Numbered from the stretch's first letter, positions 1-13,482 are shown. The stretch: DNA of 64,000 nt from Aurelia coerulea (GCA_039566865.1 CM076943.1:43160663-43224662), one strand, 5' to 3'. Notes: generated from the letters alone by a model not told the origin. Translations and numbers: made by a program.

Positions 1-1820
1 TGCAAGTTGCCCCCCCCCTTCAACTTCGGGCTGGATCCACCCCTGGCTGGGCTAAGTGCCCCCCTGAAGGAGAAAGAGCAACACCTTCGTTCATATCTAA
101 CGTGCCATTGCCCTCAAGACTACATTTATGAGGCAATTTATCAGAGAATGGGAAATAGTGGAAACGAATATAATCGAATACATGATGCCAATGAGACCGT
201 TACGAATTTGAAGTCTAAACCAAGGTCGCCTACCTTCCTTGTAGGTACTATGTTTATTCTCAGTACTGGGTACTGTTTTCACAGAGTCTGTCCTGAGAAG
301 GTCAAGATGATATAAAGTAATTGTGTGGTTTCAAATTCTGGTTTTGATGTAATACGAGATCAACTGTTACATATACGAGACGACCACAGGGAACCATAGT
401 TATTAGTTTTATTGAGTATCTTTGGGAGAGCCTTCTGTTCTTGATTACCAATAATTTGAATCATTGTGCCTTCATGTATTCGCGAGGTTATAAATTGGTA
501 CATAAATTGAAGAAAGAATGTCTAGTTATCAAGGGCCCGCTTTGTCCAATTCTGGGGGGCCCGGGTGGTCTCAGCCACCTAGCCACCCGGGCCATTCCGC
601 CCCTGCAGAGCAAATCTGGTCTGCAGTGTGCGCAATTCCATCTCAATAATGCTTCTCCAGGAAAGTACAATATGGTGAGTGTTGACGCTGAGCGCAGGCT
701 GTTTCACAAATGTCATAATAGTTGAGAAAAAAATTTGGTCACTTCTAGCAGCGTTTCTTCGTTTTTTGGCAGATGCAACTACTGTTTCTTACGATCACTT
801 TTTTTGTAAAAAAATAAGTATGAGCGGAAATCTATCAATCACATTGCCCCATAAAAATGGGTAGCCATACAATCCATTATTTCAATAGTCTATCAGTCCA
901 CAATTCGTGTTTTTAGAGCTTTCTTAACAATGTCCCTTTGATGCCATATTCTTGTTATGACAGGTATCTAATCGAAAGATTCGACCAAGAACAGCGTACA
1001 ATATTCGTTGTAGTCTAGCATTGCAAAAAGACGCATTATTAAAGAGAAGAGGACTTTCTTGGGTGAAGTTCAACGGGTATCATGCTTTATGTTATTCATA
1101 GTATTCATGTTTTTGTCTTGCTTTCCTTTCTGATCTATTTAAATGGTAAGTTTGAATCAAACCTCAAAGATCTTTGACCTTGCACACTCCCTTCAACAAA
1201 AAAGCCAAAACAAAATGGCGCTGAAGTTTGACTAAATAAAAAGTGTTTATCAAATAACAAATGTGAAAGTAAGCTGCGAGGAGGAAAACAGCAGCGAAAG
1301 CAAGGAAATATGTTTAATTGTTGTTGTATCATATTGTAAATGATATCGCATCAATGAAGGTGAAATGCTGGGACGTTTCTGAAACGAAACTGGTGATTTT
1401 ACAAAAACGAAAGAAAGTAATAAAATAATTTATACTCGTGTGAGAATATCATCACTTGATAGACGGATGCTATATATTTTAGTTTTGGTTCTGATTTCTG
1501 TGATGCTAAAGATTTGTCAGTAACAAACAATTGTTAAAGTGAGTATTTGGAGTTATGCATATTGGAAAAAGGCAGAAGGAAACTATGGAACAGTTGAAAA
1601 TTGTTTGGCACCCCTTCTCATTGTCTCACAAAATCGATGCCTTTCTCGTTGTAATCATCTTGATGCAGTTATTTCTTGCATTGTGAGGAGGGTATCTCCA
1701 TTTTTTCAGTCAAGCATGAATAGTTGCTTTGGTTACCGCTACAGAAACAGACAACAACACATTCCACAAAAGAAGAGACGGATTTGCTCCGACTGTTATA
1801 TGGTTATTTCCAGGTTGAAT
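1..1820. other. No gene recognised; short GC-rich hairpin
   Basis: This stretch is AT-rich and I see no domain, splice-compatible exon or transposon frame in it. The one clear structure is a hairpin at 558-593, where GGCCCGGGTGG is followed by its exact reverse complement CCACCCGGGCC after a 14-base loop. A related GC-rich string (gccacccgggcc followed by gcgcctgc) occurs at about 47728-47780, so this is probably a fragment of a dispersed repeat. The first 70 bases contain C-tracts and a ggatccacccctgg string that may be the edge of another repeat. Confidence 0.4.
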
Positions 1821-1830
1821 ATTTGAATAT

Positions 1831-2456
1831 GGCTATCTTGAAAACATGGAATGTGGAATACTGGAATAGAATACTGGAATAACATGGAATACTGGAATAC
1901 CATAGAATATTAATTGATAATCCATGGAATACTAATTGGTATTCCATGGAATACTAATTGGTATTCCATGGAATACTTTAATAGGTTTATATCCCAGACA
2001 TCTTTTCTTTCCTTGATTGTTATGTCTTATCAAGCAATTATTCTCAATTAACTTTGTCGGAGTGGTAGCAATTATTCCTTTTATCAAGGAGATGCCACCA
2101 TTGTAAAGACTAAGTTCATGTTATGAAATACTTGTCGATGATCAGATAACTTTGGTATCTCAACTTACACCAATAAATGTGTGACAGTACTTTCGACTCA
2201 CTTGATGCGAAAGGTAGAAATTCTTCAGATCCTTTAATAGAAATTTCTAAGGATCATACAATAAAGCTCTTTCTCTGCCAATCAATTGCGTAATGTCTTT
2301 TCATCAGACCTGCATACCTTCATCAATTAATTTGGAATACCAATTAGTATTCCATGGAATATCAATTAATATTCTATAGTATTCCAGTTTTCCAGTATCC
2401 CATGTGATTCCAGTATTCCATTCCAGTATTCCACATTCCATGTTTTCAAGATAGCC
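1831..2456. mobile_element. Foldback element, GGCTATC family, copy 1 (626 bp)
   Basis: The element starts GGCTATCTTGAAAACATGG and ends with the reverse complement, CCATGTTTTCAAGATAGCC. It is flanked directly by the 10-bp duplication ATTTGAATAT (1821-1830 and 2457-2466). Both arms, roughly 1831-1980 and 2325-2456, are filled with GGAATACT-type short tandem repeats (tggaatactggaata). The centre of about 350 bp has no coding potential. The duplication length and long repeat-filled arms resemble Mutator-like foldback elements. It shares its terminal heptamer and duplication length with the much larger element at 42317-45743. No transposase is visible, so it is non-autonomous. Confidence 0.85.
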
Positions 2457-2676
2457 ATTTGAATATTTGAATGGAATATTTAATATTCAATTTTGATCAC
2501 TCTTTCGACCGATTATTGCATTGAAATACCTTTTCACAGAGGTCTGAGTCGGCACCCTCCTTTTCTGGGAGATTGCGGATAACGGCCATAGAAAGTCAGT
2601 AAGATCACAGCCATTCCATTCTCCTATTCTTTGCATATTGTTCTTATCATCCAATCAAATGTTTGACAAATTGCCT

Positions 2677-3479
2677 TTAACCCTATCCACCTGCGAGGGA
2701 GGAGGGGGTGGATTCCAGCCCCGCAACCAAACTTGTGTTCGCCAATGCTAGAATATGCAAAGCAGGATGCCAAGATTCTGCTACTTTGACTTTATTTCTA
2801 TACTGTATCAAATGATGAAAATTTCAAGATTCTAAATATAGCACCGTAACCATGGCAACAAACGTTTTACCGTGTAATCAACAAAATTTGTGAATTTCTT
2901 TTTAATTGTTGCAGATATTAAATCTAAAATATATGCCAGATTATGCCTACACATGTATTTGATCATATCCAACTCTATTTGAAACAAAAAGTTCAATTTA
3001 ATGCCTCATTTCATTGTTTCAATCATGTTGCTAATAATCACTATTACTCATGCATATCTCGATATTCATCGAAATTTTCCTGAATGTATGGCTGGCGTCT
3101 ATTTTGGGACAAACTTTGAGTTAATTTTAAATGGCCGCAGGGTTGTTGTGAAATTCCATGCTCCCTGTGGCATCGTTGTGTAATCGTATGTGATTGTGTG
3201 TATGTAGGTTGTATTTGTAGTTTAGATATATTGTAAATATTATAAAAAAAAATCATGATAATCATAACTTGATATCTTCTTATTGTCATAACAACAAGAA
3301 CAATAGAGATAATTTGATTTAATCACGTGATGTTGATTTTTTGCATCCAATTCCATCCTTTTGCAAAGTTTAAAGATTATAGCTACTATAATAGTGAAGA
3401 AGAGGGGGGGGGGTGGATATGGAATCCACCCCCCCCCAGGTATTGACCGCTTCAAAAGTCCCAATTGAGATAGGGTTAA
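2677..3479. mobile_element. TTAA-flanked MITE (piggyBac-like), copy 1
   Basis: The element begins TTAACCCTATC and ends GATAGGGTTAA, so a TTAA target is duplicated and the termini are CCCTA/TAGGG, as expected of piggyBac-type transposons. Just inside each end is a G/C-tract that can fold on itself (GGGGGTGGATTCCA on the left, TGGAATCCACCCCCCC on the right). The interior is AT-rich and codes for nothing recognisable. Four other members of the group lie in this window, at 18639, 23688, 24989 and 37561. Confidence 0.85.
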
Positions 3480-3607
3480 GTTGTTAGGTTGTTAGCCTTA
3501 CATTGTGAACTGATAAATCAACAATGACAAGAGCAAGGAAGGTTTTCTAAACGGTTGTAGCTAAAGAAAATATGTAAATTAAAAGTAACTCTGCTTTCCG
3601 CTCTTGT

Positions 3608-4185
3608 TCTTTCTCCATTCATTTGGGGTAACCTATCTCAGACAAAATTGTATACCTTACAACGTTTTGAGGACCGAGCTTCGTCTATAATAAAATACAA
3701 GAATTAAAGATGAATGGCCAGGAAAGTGGTTAAAAGTTGAAGATCTCATCAAGTTTGACCAGGCAGTAATGATTTTCAAATTCAACAAAAAACTATGCCC
3801 ACAAAGCTTGTGCAATAAATTTCAGCAAAGACGTGAGATCTCTTGTTATAATACCAGAAACTGTAGGTACATCTAAATCCCAAAGATGAACTTAGAAAAG
3901 ATGGAAAAAGGCTTTCACTACACTTGTCTTAGCGTGTGTAATAACATTCCAATTGAAATTAGAGAACTCCCCTTGATCTATCAATTAAAAAAATCTAGGA
4001 AATTGTCTAGAGCCTGAAAAAGAAAACACGACTCCCTCGAAGAACAGCATCTAGACACATTTATTTATGTATATATTCTTAAATCAATCTACTATGTACA
4101 TAATTATGTATTTACTTTGTAATTTATTTTTGTTGCTGAAAGGATTACGTGCATAAAGAATAGAAATGAAAGAAATGACCCCCCC
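3608..4185 (+). pseudogene. LINE 3' fragment, CR1/L2-like, same family as 52840-55370
   Basis: Translation in shifting frames gives the last part of a LINE reverse-transcriptase ORF. It contains a WGNLS...LQRFEDRA stretch, then DEW, then WLKVEDLIKFDQAVMIFK, and ends with NNIPIEIRELP. The same order occurs at the C-terminus of the long LINE ORF ending at 55191 (WGSLSNS, LQRLQNRA, KDEWSNNFLQVGQLVTFDRV, WNEIPLNIRELP). The 3' untranslated part also matches, including an ACTCCCT..GAAGAACAGCA block and an end at about aatgaaagaaatgac. The catalytic domain is missing and several stops are present, so this is a 5'-truncated dead copy. Confidence 0.8.
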
Positions 4186-5679
4186 CCCCCGTGATCCCGT
4201 TAAATGACTATCAGAGTTGACCTATCAAAAATCGCACTGTCTGGTTCCCTGTTTTCATCTCTTATAACAGTTGATTTGGTTTTACATGAACACCGGAATT
4301 TGAAACCATGCAAGTATTCTTGCATCGTCTTGAAAGGACACCAGTTGGTCTGTGTAAAGTGTTATGAAAACATGACTGCGAAGAAAAACACAATCCATAC
4401 AATGCCCTTGAGTAGATTACAAAGTAAAGAGTAGAGTGTTAAGTGGATTAGAGGCTAGAGTAGGTAGTTGGGTAGAGCGATTCTTGAATGAACAGTGTGT
4501 ACTTTCAAACACGCCATGTCAATGAACAGATTGTATTCAGGAAAGGAAAGGTGTCCGCCCTTTGTATCACTGTGGGATTGAGTCCATGCTGTTAACATTA
4601 ATATTTGATAGAAATAACGTACTTCATGCTGTTTTATCGTTGATTATTTAAACAATTTATTAACCAATTCATTGTTCAAGTTGTTCATATTTTAATATTC
4701 CTTTAGATTCTCGCAAACTGTTAATTGGAGAAACTCTAAAGGATAGTTAAAAATGATTGATTAAGTAAATGAAATTATTAACAGTTAAAAATTTTAAAAA
4801 TGAATTTAATTGTGTATGTGAGATATGATTAAAAATAGGGAAAAATGTATTATTCATAAAAATTGCAATGCGAAACTTTCTGATTTTCATTTGACTGGCC
4901 TATATCATCCTCCCAAATATTTTATCGAATGTTTTCCACACATCACCAACCTCATTCCCAGGGTGTTTTACGTCATAAGCTGATTGGGAAGCGGAATGAA
5001 CACCCTTGTACGCTTCGATCGAATCTGTCCAAAATAGCAACATTTTTAATCTGTACGTAATCTGTCCAAAATAGCAACATTTGTCAACATTTCTTAGTGA
5101 CAAAATTACATTGTTGTTATTCGAATGATTAGGAATTTTTCGAGAAGTGGTTTGTGTTTTTTTTTTATTGCTTTCCAATAGCCAATCGAATTGTTGAATG
5201 GCCTCTTGTGTCCAAGAGTAGATGTAAAACAACGAACTCACTCTGGGATGAGATTGGTAAATGAATCAAATAAATGCCGAACATTAAACTGATCTGCGGT
5301 CTGCATTCCTGTGAAATTTAACCCATGCTGTTACGATTAATTTTTGATAGAAATTTCACAGCATCATGCTGTTTTCTCGTTAATTAATTTATTAATTGAT
5401 TTATTCATTCATTCTTCAAATTTATTCAAGTTTTAATATTCATTTAGCGAACTGGAAATTGGGACACTCTAAAAGATTAATATATGATTCTTCATTAATC
5501 AAATTGAGTTACTGAAAGTTAAAGATTGAAAAAATGAATTAAACTGTAAAGATTTATACGCAACAAAATAAAAAGTAACGAAACAGTTATTGTGGACAAA
5601 AAATGTCATCAGAAACTTTTTTTATACCATGGCATTTCTAACTTTATATGTTTCACACTATGGCCTTGTGATTCTTAGC
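4186..5679. repeat. Diverged direct repeat pair (about 4585-4815 and 5320-5548)
   Basis: Two AT-rich segments of roughly 230 bp share an ordered set of blocks in the same orientation: catgctgtta, tttgatagaaat, catgctgtttt, caagttttaatatt, ccttta/cattta, and aaaaatgaatt. They are about 735 bp apart and clearly diverged. Between them is a short local duplication of aatctgtccaaaatagcaacatt (about 5026-5083). No gene is visible in this 1.5-kb stretch. The arrangement could be two long terminal direct repeats of an old element or a simple duplication. Confidence 0.55.
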
Positions 5680-6077
5680 AATTCACGATTCCCCTTATTC
5701 GCGATGCGCGCAATGCATTGTGGTTTTGGTAGTCAAACCGCACGTGGGCCTAATCAAAACAAACAGAGATCACTACGAAAATCTCGCAAGTATGAAAACG
5801 AAACACAATTCAAATGAACGATCTCAAGTTCTGTTTCTTCAACCTGACCCTAGTTTTTTCTAAACTCATGCACGGATACTGGGACCAACGTGGAAGGCGG
5901 TAAGGCCGGAGAAAAATTATTTGCAAGCAGAGAAACACCATGGAGAAGCGGAAGGCGCTGATGCTAGGCCTAACGTAGTCCTGGTAAAATACGGTCTGAC
6001 TGGAGTGTTACTTTAAAGAACATGCCAAGGTTCTCCGAAGTACAGTTGAACGAAAAACTCATCACAACAGTTCAACC

Positions 6078-6258
6078 ATGCCTGACAACATTACCCAAAA
6101 AGCCTACCGTAACAAGTTGCAAGGGTACAAGCTTTGGAAGGAAGGTTACGTATCAAGTGTAATTGTGAAACCAAACGTTTCTGCAGGTAACCTGGAACTA
6201 TTTTTGGTGAAGTCAAAAGTTTCTGCAGCGATGAAAAGTCAAAAGTATGATGTCTACA
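6078..6258 (+). pseudogene. SWIM-type protein N-terminus, truncated (left arm copy)
   Basis: The frame from the ATG at 6078 reads MPDNITQKAYRNKLQGYKLW and continues through a KPNVSAGNLELFLVK segment to KYDVY, then loses similarity to its mirror copy where the arm ends. This is the region just upstream of a SWIM zinc finger in the mirror copy on the minus strand. Here the zinc finger is absent, so the copy cannot make the complete domain. I associate such SWIM proteins with multi-copy, transposon-associated genes of cnidarians, sometimes with a YqaJ-type nuclease domain; that association is from memory, and no nuclease domain is visible here. Confidence 0.65.
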
Positions 6259-6619
6259 TTTATTTTTTTATAAGAAACCGCTTCTAAGAAACAGTAGGTT
6301 CAATTTTCGAAAGTTAAGAAACAACCCTACCTGAATTTAAAATGCTAAGAAAATTTTTTTCATTTGCAGTTTCAATTTCCTACCGCACTCAAAAATGTTT
6401 TGACACTGTACGGTTATAGCAACCGTTTGGACATTATTTTGAGTGCGAGTGATGTTATTTACTTGTTTTGAGATCTTACTAAGTAATTTGGGAGCCCTCT
6501 TGACAAAGCTGAATTAAGTCTACCCTTCCGCCATTAAAAATATAAGAAACACGTAAAAACTTATTGTCAGCAAAATGGGCCAAAAAATTAAGAAAATGCC
6601 TACCAGCCTCGGACCTTAG

Positions 6620-7272
6620 TTTCTTAAGAAAAATATGTGTATATGCAACTTGAACATGAAACTGCAGAGGTAAATTTTAATAGCGTGGTTGTTGCAAGCA
6701 CATTGCTGTCGTACTGTATACAGTCCTGGACTATTGTTATCAGATGACATTGTTTCTCTTGCAAAAAGAGGAGTGGCACAGTAACGTTCTCTACTGCCAG
6801 TCCAACTGGTCTCTTGCACTTTTTGAATTGGTCTCTGTAGTAGTCTGCTCTTTCAAACTCAAACTCTGTACATTTCACAGCTACAGCTATGTCAGTTTTC
6901 TTCCTGGAGCATTCCATTTTTGAAGGACTTATGTGTAACTGACATCTTCAGGAACATAAGTCCAAGATTAAAATATTCCAGGAAGTGTAAGCGCGTAAGC
7001 ATGGCAGTAACATGCTTGCAGCAATCACCTTGTCGTGCTTTGCAGCTGCATTTGGTAAAATTTACCTCTCCATTGTCGTGTTAAAGATGCACATAAACAT
7101 CATACTTCTGACTTTTCATCGCTGCAGAAACCTTTGACTTCACCAAAAATAGTTCCAGGTTACCTGCAGAAACGTTTGATTTCACCATTACACTTGATAC
7201 ATTGCCCTCCTTCCAAAGCTTGTATCCTTGCAACTTGTTACGGTAGGCTTTTTGGGTCATGTTGTCAGGCAT
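6620..7272 (-). pseudogene. SWIM-type zinc-finger protein remnant
   Basis: On the minus strand the frame begins MPDNMTQKAYRNKLQGYKLW at 7272 and meets a stop just after DVYVHL (about 7081). It then continues in frame with HDNGEVNFTKCSCKARQGDC followed by CKHVTAMLTRLH. The C-x-C ... C-x-H spacing of CSC and CKH is the SWIM zinc-finger signature. Further on, a frame starting near 6917 (KKTDIAVAVK, FERADYYRDQFKK) and another overlapping frame near 6819 carry on, so at least two frameshifts and one nonsense codon are present. The finger is usually a nucleic-acid or protein binding module. The gene is dead here. Confidence 0.7.
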
Positions 7273-7670
7273 GGTTGAACTGTTGTGATGAGTTTTTCGT
7301 TCAACTGTACTTCGGAGAACCTTGGCATGTTCTTTAAAGTAACACTCCAGTCAGACCGTATTTTACCAGGACTACGTTAGGCCTAGCATCAGCGCCTTCC
7401 GCTTCTCCGTCGTGTTTCTCTGCTTGCAAATAATTTTTCTCCGGCCTTACCGCCTTCCACGTTGGTCCCAGTATCCGTGCATGAGTTTAGAAAAAACTAG
7501 GGTCAGGTTGAAGAAACAGAACTTGAGATCGTTCATTTGAATTGCGTTTCGTTTTCATACTTGCGAGCTTTTCGTAGTGATCTCTGTTTGTTTCGATTAG
7601 GCCCACGTGCGGTTTGACTACCAAAACCACAATGCATTGCGCGCATCGCGAATAAGGGGAATCGTGAATT

Positions 7671-8129
7671 AGGTTTATGTATACAATGCATGGATTTTAA
7701 GTAGATGCATGTCTCTAGATCAAATGCAATTTAGCGGATACAGGTTCCAAGGAAAACGGAGGTTGAATTGAATTATATTTTAAAAATTTATCGCTGATTG
7801 GCTAATTAAACAAAAGTAATAAATATCCTGTCATCTGATTGGATAATGCAAAATTCGATCGTGATTCGACTGATTCGCACTGGCAAATGGACGTCAAAAT
7901 GTTTCAAACAAGGACTAAATCTGCAGCAAGAACCGGTAATCGATATATCCTTGCAGCTGATAATTTTCGGGGTCTACCGCCCCCAAAACCCCGCTAGTTC
8001 AATAATTATACTTCATTATAAGTACTGATGCGTTTTTCATCCAAAATCGGTAGAAAATTAAAACGCGGGGAACTGGTAAAAGTGTGTCCGCTAAAGTACA
8101 AACCAGCGTCCATGAGTTATAGCGTCCAT
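7671..8129. other. No gene recognised
   Basis: This is AT-rich sequence between the SWIM palindrome and the TAA tract. A ggggtctaccgcccccaaaaccccgc block near 7968 looks like a dispersed-repeat edge. Nothing else stands out. Confidence 0.4.
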
Positions 8130-8289
<160 letters not shown>

Positions 8290-8309
8290 CATCATTAAAA
8301 ATCTTTTCG

Positions 8310-8661
8310 ATGCAAACTGTAATGAGAATAGAGCATAACCAGCCAGATATTGTGGTCCTTAGATTAGAAACAGAAGGTGTGCCTCGTCATTGATGTTGCA
8401 TGCCCGTGTGACACCAGAATCAAGAAAAAAGAGCAAGAAAAGATAGAGTACTATACTGACTTGAAATATGAAATTCTGAAATGTTGGAACAAAGAAGTTG
8501 ACATGATCCTACCAATCATCATAAGGGCTTTGGGAACTGTGACAAAGAATTTGAGAAAAAACCTTGAAAAGCAAGACCTGCTCCTGGGGTAGATGCACTG
8601 CAGAAAACATGTCTTCTTGGCACAGCACGGATTATCTGGAAAGTCATTGATACGAAGTAAA
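8310..8661 (+). pseudogene. RLE-type LINE C-terminus (R4/Dong-like), copy A
   Basis: Two overlapping frames together give the restriction-like endonuclease domain found downstream of the reverse transcriptase in R2/R4-type LINEs. The conserved QPDIVVL is followed, after a frameshift near 8377, by VIDVACPCDTRIKKKEQEKI, then YTDLKYEILKCW and the conserved tail IIRALGTVTKNL. A further shifted frame finishes with LQKTCLLGTARIIWKVID and a stop at about 8661. The upstream zinc knuckle and reverse transcriptase are missing. Because TAA repeats lie on both sides, this is best read as a 5'-truncated insertion into a TAA tract, which is the known target preference of Dong elements. Confidence 0.8.
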
Positions 8662-8916
8662 GAGCAACGGTGAACAGCAAAGAAGGACAGTAATAAGAAG
8701 AGAGACAGAAATGCTTCTCATCCTAGACCACGGGTAGTGGTTCGATGGGAAACGTAATTTTGACAATTGGCCGGTTGGTACATCAATAACGTGTGAAATC
8801 AGCATAATAATAATAACTACTACTTGACCAAGATGCTAAGCAAAAAACTGCTCAAAAACTGGTGTGTTGCCGTATTCCCAGGAATGTATCTGCTAAAGCC
8901 CGTTTACTACTAACAA

Positions 8917-11900
8917 CTACTGTCCCAGTGTCTTTTTCACTCTGTTCCTCCAGATATAGTTTCCTCCAATTAAACACGATATCGAACACCATTTCATCAC
9001 ATTCTTTACATTTTCTTTACTTTGGGAGAATTTTCTCAATCCTTTCCATACATCACTTTTTACACACCCAAGCGAACCGAAACAAAGAACGACCAGCTGC
9101 ACTGAGAATCCATTTCTCTCCAGATAATCACATAACTCCTTATATCTTGTAACTTTCTCTTGATAAGCATTTTCCAAATATAAATCATAACAAACAGTTA
9201 TTTCCACTATTGTACACTGCCTCTGGATACGATCAAGAATGACAATGTCTGGTTTACGATGAACAATCTGCTTAATTCCTTCTTTAAATTCAGGGAATAT
9301 GGTTTCTGCTAACAAGTTGGATGAAATTCTTGCCCGTGGCTTATTTTCCTTTATGAATTCTGCAATCTTATTCACAATTCGATCATGGCGACGTGAATAG
9401 AAATTCTTAAACTCGTTGCAACCGTTTAATAGGTGAGCTACGGACTCAGTATGACTGTGACAGAATGGGCATTCTGGATTGTGATCTCTATTCCACAGGT
9501 GAAGAGTAAAGTTAGTGGGAAGAATACTAAGTCTCGCTTTGATTGTAAATATCACAAGAGCATCATCAACTTTCCAATTATATTAGATCGAGTGTGACGA
9601 TTTTATATGAACATTCTCAAGATTGAGATAACATCCTTGCACAGTTAATTCCTTAGAAGCCTCGACATCTCTTACAACACACAGCTGATACAGCTTCTTT
9701 TGAAGCTCACACTGATTGTCATACCATGTTCCTTTAATAAGAGCCATCGCCTTGTCATTCACATACTTAAAATCAACGTTCAAGCTTCTTGCATATCTTA
9801 CCATGTCTGGCCAGTCGGACTGACAACCGAAATTTGTGTTACAAGCCAAGAAACCATCATCAGTTAATTCATATCCAAGGAAATTATTCGCACCATCTGT
9901 TGGCCTGACTCCTCTTCTTTTCATGTCTAACTCAAGAGACGACCTCGCAATGTGCCTAAAATGCATGACGTCATGATTTAGCATTTTAATAAGAAAGGCT
10001 AAACGTGTTGATCTATAGACATCAGAAATTCGCTTAATGCCAAGACCACCATTTTCTCGGGGGAGGAATATCACAATTCGTGTTGTGGATTTGTAGAGGG
10101 AAAATAATTCTCGAACTGCGTCAGTTATTATATTGTCAAGCTGGTCCAACTGCTTCACACTCAGTCTTGAATTATAGAAATGGTATAATATTTTTGCAAG
10201 AGCAAGATTGTTCATGGCACTTCCTTTTAGAGCTAAGGGTAAATCAGAACCTTTGATTTTCGTTACGAGATCTTTATACGTGTCAACAATGTCTGATATA
10301 TGTTTTGCATCTTCTCCAACAATTGAAATAGATTTACCGAGATATTTATATGGCTTATCACGTTGATACACAGGTAGTTTATCAGACTTAATTTCTACCT
10401 CAGGTGTAGCATTTTCTTTGCCCTTGTACCAATTGTTTCCCGAACGACGGCCATAGAATACAGCACACTTCTCATGCTTAACCTGCAGACCAGCTTCGTC
10501 CATTTTTGATTCAGCTGCCCCAATCATACTCTTTATCACATTTAAATTATTTGCAGCTAATACAATACCATCAGCAATCGCTTGAACTGGCATTGGATTC
10601 AAATATATCTCATCCCTTATCTTCCTTTCTACGATTGCAGCAGCTACCATAGGCTTACAGACACGGTCAATAACCATGATGAATAGTAGAGCGCTCAGGG
10701 GGTCACCTGTTTTGGTACCCCTTACGATGTGAAACCTTTTTGACATCTTATGGCCACAAATTACTTCAAATGATGAATTCTTGTAAAGATGTTCAATTAT
10801 GCAGCAGTACATCTGTGGAACTCTAAACTCTTTTAGGATTTCAAATATGAAGTCATGTCTAACACTGCCAAATGCATCCGCAAAATCGATGAATACCAAA
10901 TATAGTCTTGTGCTCTGGTGTCTAAAGTCGTCAATTGATGTCTTTAAGGTATAAACTAATTCTTGGCGATCGCGTTTGCATAAAAATGCACGTTGCCAAA
11001 ATGCCACTTCCGTAGGAATATACGGCAATAATCTACCACACAAAGCCTTAGAGAAAATCTTGTATGAAACTGGCAATAGAGAGATGTCCCGCAAGGTTGA
11101 CAAATCATTTGCATCAAAATTCTTTTTTGGTATGCGTTGAATAGCAGAATGTTTCCAGTGATCTGATAACTTCAGATTTTTTAATGATATGTTGAATACA
11201 TCAAGTAAAGTGTCCCCATGATTATCCCAGACTGCCTTGATGTCTTCGTAAGAAACACCATCAATCCCACACGTCTTTCCGTTCGGACAAGACTTCACTA
11301 CTGTTTCTATTTCCTCATGCTGAAAAAGCTCCTCATCAGCTACCACTACGCTAGATCGATCAAAATAATCCTCATTGTTGACCACAAAATCTTCAGCTTT
11401 CACATATTTGTCCAATGAATCGTAATATTGTTCATTCTGAACAGGTGTCAAATGAAAAGTATCCCTTGAGGGCCAATAACCATCATTCTTTATTACAGAT
11501 ATCGCTTTTTTTCGTCTATTCAACCAAAGTTGTGTCAACTTCTCTCTTGGGATCTTTACATCTTGATTGTTTGTTGACTGTTTTAATGAAAAGAAAGGTC
11601 TGATTGTATTTTTGATATAAAAAAGTTGATGTTCAAGATACTCAATTCCATTCAGTTCCTCCCCGTTCAAATTTAGATTTTCTCGGGGAAACGTATTGAC
11701 TATCCGCGTGCAAAACTTTACGAAGGCTTCGCTCCACCTTTGTCCACCGGGCTTGGATCGAAGAAATTTACCATATCTTTGTAAAAAACACCAACTAAAA
11801 CTTTAATCAACCTGAACCATTGTTCAATGTCACCTTTACAATGAAAATCTCCATAGTTAACTTTTGTTGAGGCAATGTGTTTGCGAAAAAGAAATTCCCT

Positions 11901-12056
11901 CTCCTCGAATTGTTTCCATTCAATAGGAGCCAATTGTTTTCGGAACAAAGTAAAATCCTCGTCTTGTCGAAACTTGTGCTTTGGGCCTAAGTAAACAATC
12001 TTTCCAGAGCGAACAGCGGCTTTGTATAAGGCTTTTAACTTTCCAACCAAAGTCAT
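8917..12056 (-). pseudogene. RLE-type LINE, reverse transcriptase plus endonuclease, decayed
   Basis: This is the longest RLE-type LINE here. Reading on the minus strand, 12056-11718 encodes an N-terminal part. A frameshift at about 11730 leads into a long frame (11670-9583 in the data) with reverse-transcriptase motifs, including GIDGVSYEDI, IDFADAFGSV (motif A), RGTKTGDPLSALLF and motif C. In motif C the usual ADD reads ADG (codon GGT at 10567-10569). A single TAA at 9583-9585 interrupts the frame, which then continues in the same phase to 8917 through a zinc knuckle (CPFCHSHTESVAHLLNGC) and an endonuclease RKPDIVILD...IVEITV motif. One frameshift, one nonsense codon and one lost catalytic aspartate make it inactive. 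Family placement among the NeSL, R2, R4 and Hero-type groups is uncertain. TAA tracts flank it (8804-8817 and 12310-12430). Confidence 0.85.
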
Positions 12057-12309
12057 CAGTAATCACCAGCAGCTACAGGAACACTCAACGACACATCCCT
12101 GGGAACTTGACTTGCATTTACGACGGCAACTACGACGGATTATTGATTCAAATCACCCTTCGGCAGGAGCCCCGAGGGGCACGTCTACCTCGTCGAATTC
12201 ATCGAATAATAATTGTTAAATGATATCGCAGGTGTCCTAAGGTGAGCTCAATGAGAACGGAAAATGTTGCATTACTTCTTCGAAAATGTTGCATTACTTC
12301 TTTATGACA

Positions 12310-13328
<1,019 letters not shown>

Positions 13329-13402
13329 GGAGACTTGCTGTCACCAATATCAAGGAGACATTACCGCTGAATGAAATGACATTTTATCAGAGTGCGATAA
13401 TT

Positions 13403-13481
13403 CAATAATAATGATAATAATAATATTAATAATAATAATAATAACTATAATAATGATATAAATAATAATAATAACAAAGTT
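13403..13481. repeat. Interrupted TAA tract 3
   Basis: Imperfect ATAATAATA repeat with att, cta and tga interruptions, lying exactly between LINE copies B and C. A further short AATAATAATAA occurs at 13824-13834 beyond copy C. Confidence 0.85.
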
Positions 13482-13482
13482 C

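Larger units (their letters stand above)
5680..7670. mobile_element. 2-kb palindromic element with SWIM-gene arms
   Basis: The two ends are long inverted repeats of about 580 bp: 5680-6258 on the left and 7092-7670 on the right. Each starts AATTCACGATTCCCCTTATT read inwards. The arms encode the same protein start in opposite directions (MPDN-TQKAYRNKLQG). Past the arm, only the right copy continues into the rest of the gene, on the minus strand down to about 6620. The structure is therefore an inverted duplication of the 5' part of one gene around its middle part. I could not define a target duplication. The arms differ at a modest number of positions. Confidence 0.8.

Noticed and set aside
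12057..12223. Cysteine-rich reading on the minus strand just upstream of the RLE LINE
   Set aside because: Only about 22 residues long between stops; likely chance, though it could be part of an unrecognised LINE N-terminus.
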